From Candidatus Peregrinibacteria bacterium (GTDB lineage: Bacteria; Patescibacteriota; Gracilibacteria; UBA1369; JACRIC01): a stretch of DNA of 22,879 bases. Under the pieces are notes generated by a model, which was not told the origin of the DNA, ran no database searches, and saw nothing but the letters and a program-made list of their open reading frames with translations. A program made the translations under genes and the position numbers. Shown one piece after another: positions 7,051 to 14,982 of the stretch (the first letter of the stretch is position 1; the number at the start of each line of letters is the position of its first letter). The stretch covers positions 1 through 22,879 of the forward strand of contig JACRIC010000031.1 in NCBI GenBank assembly GCA_016235915.1, read 5' to 3'.

Positions 7051-8295
7051 ATGAAGTCCCAACATCTGCTGAAAATAATGGGCACGGTGCTCATCGGTAT
7101 CACGGCATTGAGTCCTCTCGGAGCAAACGCCGCAACCGCTCGCACCAGTAGCGCCAAGTCCAGCGTGAACATCAATACTGAACAATCTACCGGAAAAACA
7201 AAAATCAACGACGTCCTAAAAAACGTCCAATTAAAACAAGGAACAACGGTTGATTTGAGCGACAAAGTGCGCTACAAGATGTCGGGAAAATATCCAGTTC
7301 CAGGCGATACCTCAAAAAACATCGATACTCTGAAAAAAGCCACCTCCCTCCTCGAAACAACTTTAACTCCTACCGCCACCATGGCAGATTGGGAAAAGGC
7401 TCGAGAACAGATTATCGCGGCTAATTCAGTCTATATCAGCTATCTGACAACCCTCAAATCAGCGCTGGATCTCCAAATCAAATCAGGCGCTATTACAGAA
7501 ATAAAGGACACCAAGTTTATCGACGGCGAAATGATGGTGATGACTCTTTTTAATGGAGCGTATGATATGGTAACCACAAGCTGGATTCAATCCATTGAAC
7601 AAAAAACCGGACAAGATGTCGATGACGAAGAGTTCGCCATGGATACTCTTGCAAAAATTGGAGCCATGCAGATCGTCTACAATGGGTATGTCAGCCCTCT
7701 GACTGTTGTTGGCGCTCAAGGAATGCTCGTGACAGAAGCGATCGAAAAAGTCTATGCGAGCCAATACGACTACGCGAATGTTACGCTCCGAGACACCATA
7801 AAAGATTATGCGGTAAACGTGCTCAAGCTGACGGGAGATGACTACAACAGCTTCATGAATTACTACCTTGGCCGACTGGATACGGATCTGATAGCTCAAC
7901 TGAACACCATTAAACAGAAAAATGATGAGGCAAAAACGATCTATTTGAATGATATTACCGTCATCGCCAGCGCTCAAGACACAGTAAATGAATTCATCAA
8001 CAGCTTTGCGTCACTCGTGAGCAATCCTCTGAATTTCAGCCTTGAATCCATCGTTGATATCCTCGGAGACATGACGAGTGCCATGGATGCTGTAAAACAG
8101 ATAACCAGCACAACTATTGGAAATGATTTTCGCGCCCAGTCACAGATGGCAACCATAAAACAAACCGCGGTAACGGTCACGAAAAATTTTACCACACTGA
8201 TACAAGACCTTGCCTACGAATTCAAGATTCGAAAAGATACCACTCATTGCCGAAAATGGAAGGGAACGGACGCTTCAATTTGTGCCTATAACTAA
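7051..8295 (+). CDS. Exported helical protein of unknown function
   Basis: I do not recognise this 414-residue protein. It begins with a clear signal peptide: MKSQHLLK, a hydrophobic stretch at residues 9-23 and a likely cleavage site after ANA at residue 27, with no lipobox. After a Ser/Thr-rich linker (to about residue 60) the rest looks mostly alpha-helical, with few Pro or Gly, many Asp, Lys, Gln and Thr, and no Cys until the tail CRKWKGTDASIC, which could form a disulfide. No membrane segment is seen after the signal peptide, so it is probably secreted. It stands alone, 61 bases after pgk and facing ruvX. Its stop lies 34 bases from the ruvX stop. A cell-surface or secreted role is inference only. 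Confidence 0.8.
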   Translation: MKSQHLLKIMGTVLIGITALSPLGANAATARTSSAKSSVNINTEQSTGKTKINDVLKNVQLKQGTTVDLSDKVRYKMSGKYPVPGDTSKNIDTLKKATSLLETTLTPTATMADWEKAREQIIAANSVYISYLTTLKSALDLQIKSGAITEIKDTKFIDGEMMVMTLFNGAYDMVTTSWIQSIEQKTGQDVDDEEFAMDTLAKIGAMQIVYNGYVSPLTVVGAQGMLVTEAIEKVYASQYDYANVTLRDTIKDYAVNVLKLTGDDYNSFMNYYLGRLDTDLIAQLNTIKQKNDEAKTIYLNDITVIASAQDTVNEFINSFASLVSNPLNFSLESIVDILGDMTSAMDAVKQITSTTIGNDFRAQSQMATIKQTAVTVTKNFTTLIQDLAYEFKIRKDTTHCRKWKGTDASICAYN

Positions 8296-8329
8296 AATTG
8301 TTTGCAGAAAACAGAATAAATTTGGACGG

Positions 8330-8767
8330 TCAATGCGGAGGCAGGACGAAAGGGAAATGCCCTGCTCTCTTCGTATCCAAATACGTCTGCAAAATAATCT
8401 GCGCCGATACCCCATCAATATCTCGATCCTTGGGCAAAAGTGGCGCCAAGAGTTGTTTCGCCTCGATACTGGTAAAACGTTCATCTTGAAAAACTACCGA
8501 TAACCCTGTTTTTTCATTCAATGCTTTCGCAAAAGCGAAAACGGGACCCGTCTGCTTGGTATCGTCTCGATCAAGCGTCAAAGGAAGCCCCATCACAATC
8601 TTTTCAACATGTTCTGATGAAACAAGAGCGCAAAGACTCTTCATCGCATCTTGGCGAGACTTCGGTGCCAGAGTTCCTCGTGGCACGGCGATACGAAGAA
8701 GCGAATCCGCCAGAGCAAGCCCGATTCTCTTTCTCCCGTAATCAATGCCAAGTATTTTTGAAACCAT
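8330..8767 (-). CDS. ruvX: Putative pre-16S rRNA nuclease / Holliday-junction resolvase-like protein
   Basis: Member of the YqgF/RuvX family: RNase H fold nucleases implicated in 5' maturation of 16S rRNA and earlier proposed to be Holliday-junction resolvases. The 145 residues carry ILGIDYGRKRIGLALAD with catalytic Asp9, IVMGLPLTLDRDD, VFQDERFTSIEA and the C-terminal DIDGVSAQIILQTYLD. All four conserved acidic blocks are present. The gene starts inside the stop codon of rplI (TAATG overlap), so it is translated by coupling. The pairing of a ribosomal protein with an rRNA-processing factor fits the rRNA-maturation role. The tail HFPFVLPPH is slightly longer than usual. Confidence 0.92.
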   Translation of the reverse strand: MVSKILGIDYGRKRIGLALADSLLRIAVPRGTLAPKSRQDAMKSLCALVSSEHVEKIVMGLPLTLDRDDTKQTGPVFAFAKALNEKTGLSVVFQDERFTSIEAKQLLAPLLPKDRDIDGVSAQIILQTYLDTKRAGHFPFVLPPH

Positions 8768-9216
8768 TACTCCTGTTTTTCAATACGAACTTTCAGAACA
8801 CCTTTGACATCATCCGTCAGTCGAACCGGAATTTCAAATTCACCAAGTTCCTTTATATGCTGAGGCATCTCAAGATTTTCCTTTTCCAAATGAATCTTTG
8901 CCTCTTTTTCCAATTGTTCCAAAATATGATCTTCTCCGATGGAACCATACAGTTTTCCTTTTGATGTGGCCTTCTTTTTGAAAACAAGAACGAGACCACG
9001 GAAAGTTTCAAGAAGTTTCTCCGCATTCGCTGAAATTTCTTGGCGACGAAGAAGACGCTTTGACTGCTGAGAAAGAGCATCTTTTCTCCTGCCGGGAGTC
9101 ACAATAGCGGCAAATCCTCGGGGAAAAAGAAAATTTCTAAAAAATCCATCTTTCACCCGAACAATATCATGTTTGAATCCGAGTTTGGGAACATCTTTCG
9201 TGAGTACAACTTCCAT
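8767..9216 (-). CDS. rplI: 50S ribosomal protein L9 (bL9)
   Basis: Ribosomal protein at the base of the L1 stalk, involved in frame maintenance. The 149 residues have the classic layout: N-terminal domain MEVVLTKDVPKLGFKHDIVR followed by VKDGFFRNFLFPRGFA, a long connecting helix (about residues 43-75), then the C-terminal domain with GKLYGSIGEDHILEQL and LGEFEIPVRLTDDVKGVLKV. Intact N- and C-domains make this a full-length bL9. Several CPR lineages (Microgenomates among them, as I recall) lack bL9, so its presence argues against those. It is the first gene after the 198-base inverted repeat, and its start context TTATTTCCATG has no Shine-Dalgarno. Confidence 0.95.
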   Translation of the reverse strand: MEVVLTKDVPKLGFKHDIVRVKDGFFRNFLFPRGFAAIVTPGRRKDALSQQSKRLLRRQEISANAEKLLETFRGLVLVFKKKATSKGKLYGSIGEDHILEQLEKEAKIHLEKENLEMPQHIKELGEFEIPVRLTDDVKGVLKVRIEKQE

Positions 9217-9238
9217 GGAAATAAGGTTATGAATTTTA

Positions 9239-9436
9239 GGAACCTCTGAAAAACGTAACTTCGTGACGAAATTCTACCATTTTGAGCGAAAAATGTGAAA
9301 GGCGACGAAGGCCACGCACGGAACGAAGTGGAGTGCGTCTTCTCTTCCAGAAAAAGAAAAGAGGACACTCGCTCTGCTCATGTCCGGCAGCCAAAATGGT
9401 AGAATTGCAGTAGATGGTATGTTTTTCAGAGGTTCC
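9239..9436. repeat. 198-base nested inverted repeat, MITE-like
   Basis: Outer arms GGAACCTCTGAAAAAC (9239-9254) and GTTTTTCAGAGGTTCC (9421-9436) are perfectly complementary over 16 bases. A second perfect pair lies inside: AATTCTACCATTTTG (9270-9284) and CAAAATGGTAGAATT (9392-9406). The centre holds the hairpin ACGCAC...GTGCGT (9314-9319 / 9333-9338), shared with the repeats at 1347 and 4569. It fills the gap between the peptide-binding protein stop and rplI. A TTA triplet occurs at both edges (9236-9238, 9438-9440) and might be a target duplication. No transposase is encoded, so if mobile it would depend on one elsewhere; a cis-acting RNA structure is the alternative. Confidence 0.7.
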
Positions 9437-9437
9437 C

Positions 9438-11147
9438 TTACCTCTCTTTAATATACCATTTTACAAGATGAGTCAATCGATCCGAGGGAAAAGCAAGCCA
9501 ACCAATCGACACGCCCTTTATCCTCGAATCCACGGAAAAATAATACACCGGCGAATAGAGAAAAAGAGCAGGAATGTCTGAAGCAATCGTCTCCGCCAGC
9601 TTCTCAAGTTTTGCCCGCTTCACTTCCGGATCAAAAATGTTCCGTATCGCCTCAATAAGATTATCCGCAACGGGATTTTTATAATTGGAAACATTCAACC
9701 CATTCCCGGAAACCTGACTCGAATGCCAATACGAATAGGTATCCATATTGTACCCCAAAGCCTGGCCACTCAAAAGAATATCGTAATCGGATTTTTTCAC
9801 TTTTTTCTCAAAAATTTCCTGATCATACATTTCCACCGTTATTTTCACGCCAACCCCCTCCCACGCCTTTTTCGCAAAGGCAATAACTGCCTCGGTTTCC
9901 GCCTTCCGCGCGGTATTTTCAGAAAAAGATTGAGCAACAAGCCGAAGCTCCAAAACTTTTCCTGACGCAGATACGCGCCATCCTTTTTTCTCAACATCAT
10001 CTTCACGATACCTCCATCCAGATGCATACAAAGCGCCCATAGCATTTTCGCGAGACACGCGAAAAAGCGAATTTTGCAAGGAAAGCTCCAACAGCGCCGT
10101 ATCAATTTGCTTTTTATAAGACAATTCTTTCACCAGAGCAGTACGATCAAGTGATTTGGCAAGCGCCAAACGAACCAGATACTCTTTCGCAATCGGGCTC
10201 TCCATATTCAAGAAAAAAGCCGTATATTGCGGCAATGTATACGGAAAAAGCTGATAACGCCCACTGCGACTCAGCTCCTCGATCTCTTCCTTCACCGTAA
10301 TGCGAGAAAGGCCATTCAGAGAATTTCGCGCTTTATACAAAGCTTTTTCATCGGGAAAAGTAAAAAATCGAACATTTGATATACGCGGCTTTTCACCATA
10401 ATAACCATCAAAAGCCATCAGATTCACTTGACTCTCCTCTTTGTTAAAATTTTTCACTGGACCATCCATTTTATAAGGACCGGATCCAATCGGCATCTGA
10501 TTAAATTCGATAGCATCAAGATCCGCAGGATTCATACCTCCAAGAATATGTTTTGGCAAAAGACCAATGGTGGTATTGCTGAAAAAAAATGAATTCACCT
10601 CGCTCAAAGTAAAAGTAATCGTTTTTTTATCAATAATTTTTATATCAACTCCGTCAAAATTCGACCGTAAAATAAAATTTTTAAAATTTTCGCTTTGAAT
10701 AATATCGTGATAGGTAAAATACACGTCTTCAGCGGTAACCGGCTCTCCATCATGCCAAAAAACATTATCTTTCACGGTAAAAGTATACGTTTTCTTATCC
10801 GAGCTTAAACTATGAGTGGCCAGATCTTCAACAATTTCGCCTGTGACAGGATCATATTGACTGAGTCCTGAAAAAACAAGCCGAGAAATATCACGATCCA
10901 CCGCGTTAAATTCCGTATACAGAGGATTCAAACGCATCACTCGTCCGATAAGTCCTTCGCTGTAAGCACCGCCGGAAGTAGGCATATCAGAAAATTCATC
11001 AGGAGAAAGCGCAGCATTCCCTCCAAAAAAAATATGATACCCTGAAAAAAGCAACAGAACGAAAAAAACCAACGAAAAAATCTCTTCTTTTCGGCTAAAA
11101 GACCGGATTGCCCGTCGAAACAGCATGAAAAATGATGGAATGTTCAT
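9438..11147 (-). CDS. Peptide/nickel ABC transporter-type substrate-binding protein, membrane-anchored
   Basis: Family 5 extracellular substrate-binding protein (OppA/DppA/NikA fold), which captures oligopeptides or similar solutes outside the cell. After a short cytoplasmic stretch there is a single membrane segment (residues about 23-41) and no lipobox, so the protein appears held by an uncleaved anchor. The mature part shows RVMRLNPLYTEFNAVDRDIS, LVFSGLSQYDPVTGEI, TFTVKDNVFWHDGEPVTAED, PIGSGPYKM and the late DYDILLSGQALG and NVSNYKNPVADNLIE. Its 569 residues are normal for the family. It lies two bases after secG; no permease or ATPase follows, so the transporter partners must be elsewhere. 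Confidence 0.9.
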   Translation of the reverse strand: MNIPSFFMLFRRAIRSFSRKEEIFSLVFFVLLLFSGYHIFFGGNAALSPDEFSDMPTSGGAYSEGLIGRVMRLNPLYTEFNAVDRDISRLVFSGLSQYDPVTGEIVEDLATHSLSSDKKTYTFTVKDNVFWHDGEPVTAEDVYFTYHDIIQSENFKNFILRSNFDGVDIKIIDKKTITFTLSEVNSFFFSNTTIGLLPKHILGGMNPADLDAIEFNQMPIGSGPYKMDGPVKNFNKEESQVNLMAFDGYYGEKPRISNVRFFTFPDEKALYKARNSLNGLSRITVKEEIEELSRSGRYQLFPYTLPQYTAFFLNMESPIAKEYLVRLALAKSLDRTALVKELSYKKQIDTALLELSLQNSLFRVSRENAMGALYASGWRYREDDVEKKGWRVSASGKVLELRLVAQSFSENTARKAETEAVIAFAKKAWEGVGVKITVEMYDQEIFEKKVKKSDYDILLSGQALGYNMDTYSYWHSSQVSGNGLNVSNYKNPVADNLIEAIRNIFDPEVKRAKLEKLAETIASDIPALFLYSPVYYFSVDSRIKGVSIGWLAFPSDRLTHLVKWYIKER

Positions 11148-11149
11148 GC

Positions 11150-11368
11150 TTAACGAACAAGAGTATCAGCAAATGAACTGACCAGAAAAACTATTGCAAA
11201 AACAATCGTCGCAATCGCCAAAACCTTTTCTGCTCCTCTTTTATTCGCATAAAATCCGCCGGAATCGCCAAAAGCTTCTCCCAATCCTCCTCCTCGGCTC
11301 TGAGAAAGAACGACCAGTATAAGAAAAATGGAAGACACGATTTGAAGCACGGAAACAAGCATTTTCAT
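11150..11368 (-). CDS. secG: Preprotein translocase subunit SecG
   Basis: Small subunit of the SecYEG channel that assists protein export across the cytoplasmic membrane. The 72 residues show the standard design: membrane helix one (about 3-22, SVLQIVSSIFLILVVL), the conserved loop QSRGGGLGEAFG and FYANKRGAEK, then helix two (about 48-68). The start overlaps the stop of the gene upstream (ATGA), and the stop is two bases from the next start. It is thus locked into an operon with a YvlD-like membrane protein and an exported binding protein. Confidence 0.93.
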   Translation of the reverse strand: MKMLVSVLQIVSSIFLILVVLSQSRGGGLGEAFGDSGGFYANKRGAEKVLAIATIVFAIVFLVSSFADTLVR

Positions 11369-11742
11369 TTCGATTTGATAAAAATATGAATAAACCAGTT
11401 AGCCAAGCCGAATATGACAGCGGCAATGAGATAACTCGACCACCCTGAAATCAAAAACGCAATGTCCGAAATTTCCAAGGTATTGATAATGCCTTTTGCA
11501 AGCCAAAGAATGACCGCATTAATCGGAATAAGAAATAACCCGGCGGAGAGAATGAGAAACGGAAAAGTCAACAATTTCAAAAACGGCTTCACAAAAAGAT
11601 TCAACAAGCCAATGATCAAACTCGCCAGGACAAAAAATTTCCAGCCGCCGGTATACTCCACGCTCTCCAAAACATACATGACAACATACAGCGCTAATGC
11701 GTTGACAGCAAGCCCCGCGACGATTCTTTTTAAAATGCCCAT
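11365..11742 (-). CDS. YvlD / phage-holin-4 family membrane protein
   Basis: A four-helix membrane protein of the family annotated as YvlD or 'phage holin family 4'; its function is not known. Hydrophobic segments lie at about residues 6-26, 34-52, 57-80 and 94-120. The signature NLFVKPFLKLLTFPF between helices two and three is typical of the family. I start it at ATG 11742 (MGILKRIVAGLAVNALAL), the usual N-terminus, giving 125 residues; the longer in-frame extension to 11796 would overlap the ileS stop. Its TGA overlaps the secG ATG by four bases, so the two are translationally coupled. Confidence 0.85.
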   Translation of the reverse strand: MGILKRIVAGLAVNALALYVVMYVLESVEYTGGWKFFVLASLIIGLLNLFVKPFLKLLTFPFLILSAGLFLIPINAVILWLAKGIINTLEISDIAFLISGWSSYLIAAVIFGLANWFIHIFIKSK

Positions 11743-11792
11743 AAGTCTACAATAAATACGAAAAGGAGTATACCTCAGAGGAAACTCAAAGG

Positions 11793-14700
11793 TCAAATTT
11801 TCAACACTTTCAAAACCACACTCCCCTCCTCCAAATCCACCTTTTTTTCCAAATCAAACGTGCCAAGAGCATCCGAATGTTCCGCAAGAGTTTCTTTACA
11901 GATAAAGTCCATGAAATTTCGCACCGCCTTTTCGAGAATGCCAGTGGTTGCGATACTCACCGAAATTCTATCCGCCACATGATACCCCGCCTCTTTTCTC
12001 ATTTCCTGAATCTGACGGACAATATCGCGAGCAATACCCTCTTCTTGCAATTCTTCCGTGATTTTCGTATCAAGCGCCACGACCACGCCGTCTTCAAATG
12101 CCACATCAAATCCTTCCTTGCCTCTATACCCCATCGAAATTTCATCAGGAGAAAGTTCATATTCCAAAACTTTCACATGGCCATTCGGGAGTTTCTCAAA
12201 TTTCCCTTCCTTCGCGATTCGGATAATATGCTGAACCACTGCGCCATACTTCGGCCCAAGTTTTCGCGCATCGGGAATGGCGAAAGGCGTAGCAATTCCT
12301 GAAGAATCACGCAAAAATTCAACACGCTTCACATTGAGCTCCTCTTTGATCGCATCGAGATCCTCGGACAGAGTGTCCGGCGAAACATTTTCCGGAAGTA
12401 CCACCTCAAGCCGAGAAAGCGGCTGTCGTATTTTCATATTTGCTTTCAGACGGGCGCGCCGTCCAAGATTCACCACGAGCTGAGTGAGGCGAAACTCCTC
12501 ATTCAAATCATGATCGATAAAAATCGCAGTAGCCACCGGCCAATCAGCCAAATGCACGGACTCTTCGCCCGTAAGATTTCGATATATTTCCTCACTGACA
12601 AACGGCATCCACGGCGCCATGAGCTTCGAAAGGGTTACGAGCACGGTATGAAGCGTCTGATACGCCTCGGTTTTATCCGCATCATTTTCGCTCTTCCAGA
12701 ATCGGCGGCGGGAACGACGAATGTACCAATTCGTCAGCTGTTGAATAAATTGGTAAATGGGACTGATGGCCTGAAGATCATAACCGTCCATCTCCCGCGT
12801 GACTTCGGAAATGAGCTCGTGAAGTGCGGAAAGTATCCAACGGTCAAGGCGATTCCTGTCATGGTGAGGCTCTCGAACCATGACAGTATCACCCTTCGAG
12901 AGCCTCAGGGTGACATTATCAATATTCGCATACATCACAAAAAACCCATACGCATTCCAAATCGGCAAAATCACATTTTTCACGACATCGGAAACTCCTT
13001 TTCCCGAAAAACGCAAATCCTCCGCCCTCACCACCGGAGAATTCATCAAATAAAATCGCACCGCATCCGCTCCATATTTATCAAACATCTCATGAGGATC
13101 CGGATAATTTTTCTTGGATTTCGACATTTTATTCCCATCTTCGGCCAACACAATTCCATTCACCACCACATTTTTAAACGCCGGCTTCATGTCCGACACG
13201 CCAATATCCGAAGAAAGCGCCGTCGCCAAGACATGCAAGGTATAAAACCATCCACGAGTCTGATCCAATCCCTCAGCAATAAAATCCGCCGGATAATTTT
13301 TCTCCATCCACTTTTTATTTTCAAATGGATAATGTTTCTGCGCATACGGCATGGATCCTGACTCAAACCAACAATCCAAAACTTCAGGAATTCGCTTCAT
13401 TTCACCGCCGCACTGGCATGGAAACGAAATATCATCCACGAAATGCTTATGCAAATCGCTGACCTGTTTTCCTGAAAACTTTTCCAATTCCTGACGACTT
13501 CCAATGCAAACAATCGCCTCACAAGACTCGCATTTCCAAAGAGGTAAAGGCGTCCCCCAATAACGATTTCTGCTGATACACCAGTCTCGAACCCCTTCCA
13601 ACCATTTTCCAAAACGGCCGTCTTTCAAATGTTCCGGCATCCAATGAATTTTTTGATTATTGGCAATCATTTTTTCGCACAATTCTTCGGTTTTCATAAA
13701 CCACGATTCGGTCGCGTAATTCAACAAAGGAGTTTCACACCGCCAGCAATGCGGATACGAATGCGCCACTTTTTCATTCGCAAAAAGAAGACCTCGGTTT
13801 TCCAAATCCTCTATAATTTTCGGATTTGCGTCGGTGACAGAAAGACCTTTCCACGGTGTGACTTCGGCTTTCATCGTGCCATCAAAAGCCACATGTTGAA
13901 CAAACGGCAATTTTTTTTCACGTCCAAACGCAAGATCTTCCTCTCCAAAAGCCGGCGCAGTATGCACGATACCCGTTCCCTCTTCCACTTTCACAAAATC
14001 CGCAGAGTAAATTTTCCAAGCATTTTCGCTGTCGGGAATATTTTTATAAAAATCATACAGCGGCTCATACGCCTCTCCAAGAAATTCACTCCCATTTTTC
14101 ACATTTCCTTCTTGCCAAGTATCACTAAAATGCAACCACAAAGCATTTTTCTCTTTTTTCCATTTTTCCCACACGGTCTTCGCGAGAACAAACGTTTCAT
14201 TTTCCATTGTAATCTCAACATATTCAATATCCGCTCCCACCGCCAACGCGCAATTTCCCGGCAAAGTCCACGGCGTCGTGGTCCACACAAGAAAATACGT
14301 ATTCGGATCTTTTTTGGAACGAAATTGAATAAAAATGGAAGGATCGCGCACATCTTTATAACCGAGCGTCACTTCAAAATTTGAAAGCGGCGTCACGCAT
14401 CTCGGACAAATATGCATGGATTTATGCCCGCGATAAATAAGTTTCTTCTCCCACAGCGTCTTAAAAACCCACCAGATAGACTCCATATAATCCGAATCCA
14501 TGGTTCGGTACGCATTTTTGAAATCCACCCATCTGCCCATGCGTTCCACGGTTTTTTCCCATTCCACGGTATAGCGCAAAACATTTTTCCGACACTCTTC
14601 ATTGAAAACGGCGATACCCATTTTTTCCTCAATATCCTTTTTTCCGCTGATGCCGAGTTCCTTTTCAATTTGATACTCCACTGGCAGTCCGTGACAATCC

Positions 14701-14954
14701 CAGCCAAAAACGCGTTCCACTCGTTTCCCTCGCATGGTCCAATATCGCGGAACCACATCTTTCATGGTTCCCGCAAGAATATGCCCATAGTGAGGCAGTC
14801 CCGTGGCAAACGGCGGCCCATCGTAAAAGACGTATTCATCGATTTTCGACCGATTTTTCACCGATTTTTCAAAAATTTTCTTCTTTTTCCAATATTTCAG
14901 AATTTCTTCTTCAAGACGCGGAAAGGACTGTTTTGGGTCGATGGCATGAAACAT
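11793..14954 (-). CDS. ileS: Isoleucyl-tRNA synthetase, eukaryote/archaeal-like type, with a translated palindromic insert
   Basis: Charges tRNA-Ile with isoleucine. The 1053 residues are long and resemble the IleS2-type enzymes (eukaryotic-like, a group often less sensitive to mupirocin; this is inference). Motifs in order: PPFATGLPHYGHILAGTMKD with HYGH at 55-58, CPRCVTPLSNFEVTLGY, editing-domain sequence VWTTTPWTLPGNCALAVG, CWRCETPLLNYATESWF, then GNKMSKSKKNYPDP with KMSKS at 609-613, and the anticodon-binding region from LDRWILSALHELI. Odd: residues about 680-700, between YANID and RNRLDRW, are encoded by an inverted pair of 29-base hairpin repeats (12857-12915), read in frame as NVTLRLSKGD and TVMVREPHHD. 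This is the hinge between catalytic and anticodon domains, where an insert could be tolerated. The gene heads the operon; 50 bases separate it from the YvlD-like gene. Confidence 0.95.
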   Translation of the reverse strand: MFHAIDPKQSFPRLEEEILKYWKKKKIFEKSVKNRSKIDEYVFYDGPPFATGLPHYGHILAGTMKDVVPRYWTMRGKRVERVFGWDCHGLPVEYQIEKELGISGKKDIEEKMGIAVFNEECRKNVLRYTVEWEKTVERMGRWVDFKNAYRTMDSDYMESIWWVFKTLWEKKLIYRGHKSMHICPRCVTPLSNFEVTLGYKDVRDPSIFIQFRSKKDPNTYFLVWTTTPWTLPGNCALAVGADIEYVEITMENETFVLAKTVWEKWKKEKNALWLHFSDTWQEGNVKNGSEFLGEAYEPLYDFYKNIPDSENAWKIYSADFVKVEEGTGIVHTAPAFGEEDLAFGREKKLPFVQHVAFDGTMKAEVTPWKGLSVTDANPKIIEDLENRGLLFANEKVAHSYPHCWRCETPLLNYATESWFMKTEELCEKMIANNQKIHWMPEHLKDGRFGKWLEGVRDWCISRNRYWGTPLPLWKCESCEAIVCIGSRQELEKFSGKQVSDLHKHFVDDISFPCQCGGEMKRIPEVLDCWFESGSMPYAQKHYPFENKKWMEKNYPADFIAEGLDQTRGWFYTLHVLATALSSDIGVSDMKPAFKNVVVNGIVLAEDGNKMSKSKKNYPDPHEMFDKYGADAVRFYLMNSPVVRAEDLRFSGKGVSDVVKNVILPIWNAYGFFVMYANIDNVTLRLSKGDTVMVREPHHDRNRLDRWILSALHELISEVTREMDGYDLQAISPIYQFIQQLTNWYIRRSRRRFWKSENDADKTEAYQTLHTVLVTLSKLMAPWMPFVSEEIYRNLTGEESVHLADWPVATAIFIDHDLNEEFRLTQLVVNLGRRARLKANMKIRQPLSRLEVVLPENVSPDTLSEDLDAIKEELNVKRVEFLRDSSGIATPFAIPDARKLGPKYGAVVQHIIRIAKEGKFEKLPNGHVKVLEYELSPDEISMGYRGKEGFDVAFEDGVVVALDTKITEELQEEGIARDIVRQIQEMRKEAGYHVADRISVSIATTGILEKAVRNFMDFICKETLAEHSDALGTFDLEKKVDLEEGSVVLKVLKI
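12857..12915. repeat. Inverted pair of 29-base hairpin repeats inside ileS
   Basis: Unit A (12857-12885) is TGTCATGG, core TGAGGCTCTCGAA, CCATGACA. After one base (12886) comes unit B (12887-12915) in the opposite direction; read on the minus strand it is TGTCACCC, the same 13-base core, GGGTGATA. Unit A is identical over all 29 bases to the copy at 17868-17896. The pair is translated as part of IleS. Confidence 0.85.
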
Positions 14955-14982
14955 AATAGAGGAATGTCATTGCGCGTGATAT

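Noticed and set aside
11877..14384. Long open frames on the plus strand opposite ileS (for example 12510-13361 and 13629-14384).
   Set aside because: They lie wholly opposite a strongly supported gene, are rich in His, Arg, Ile and Phe as expected of antisense frames, and resemble no protein family.
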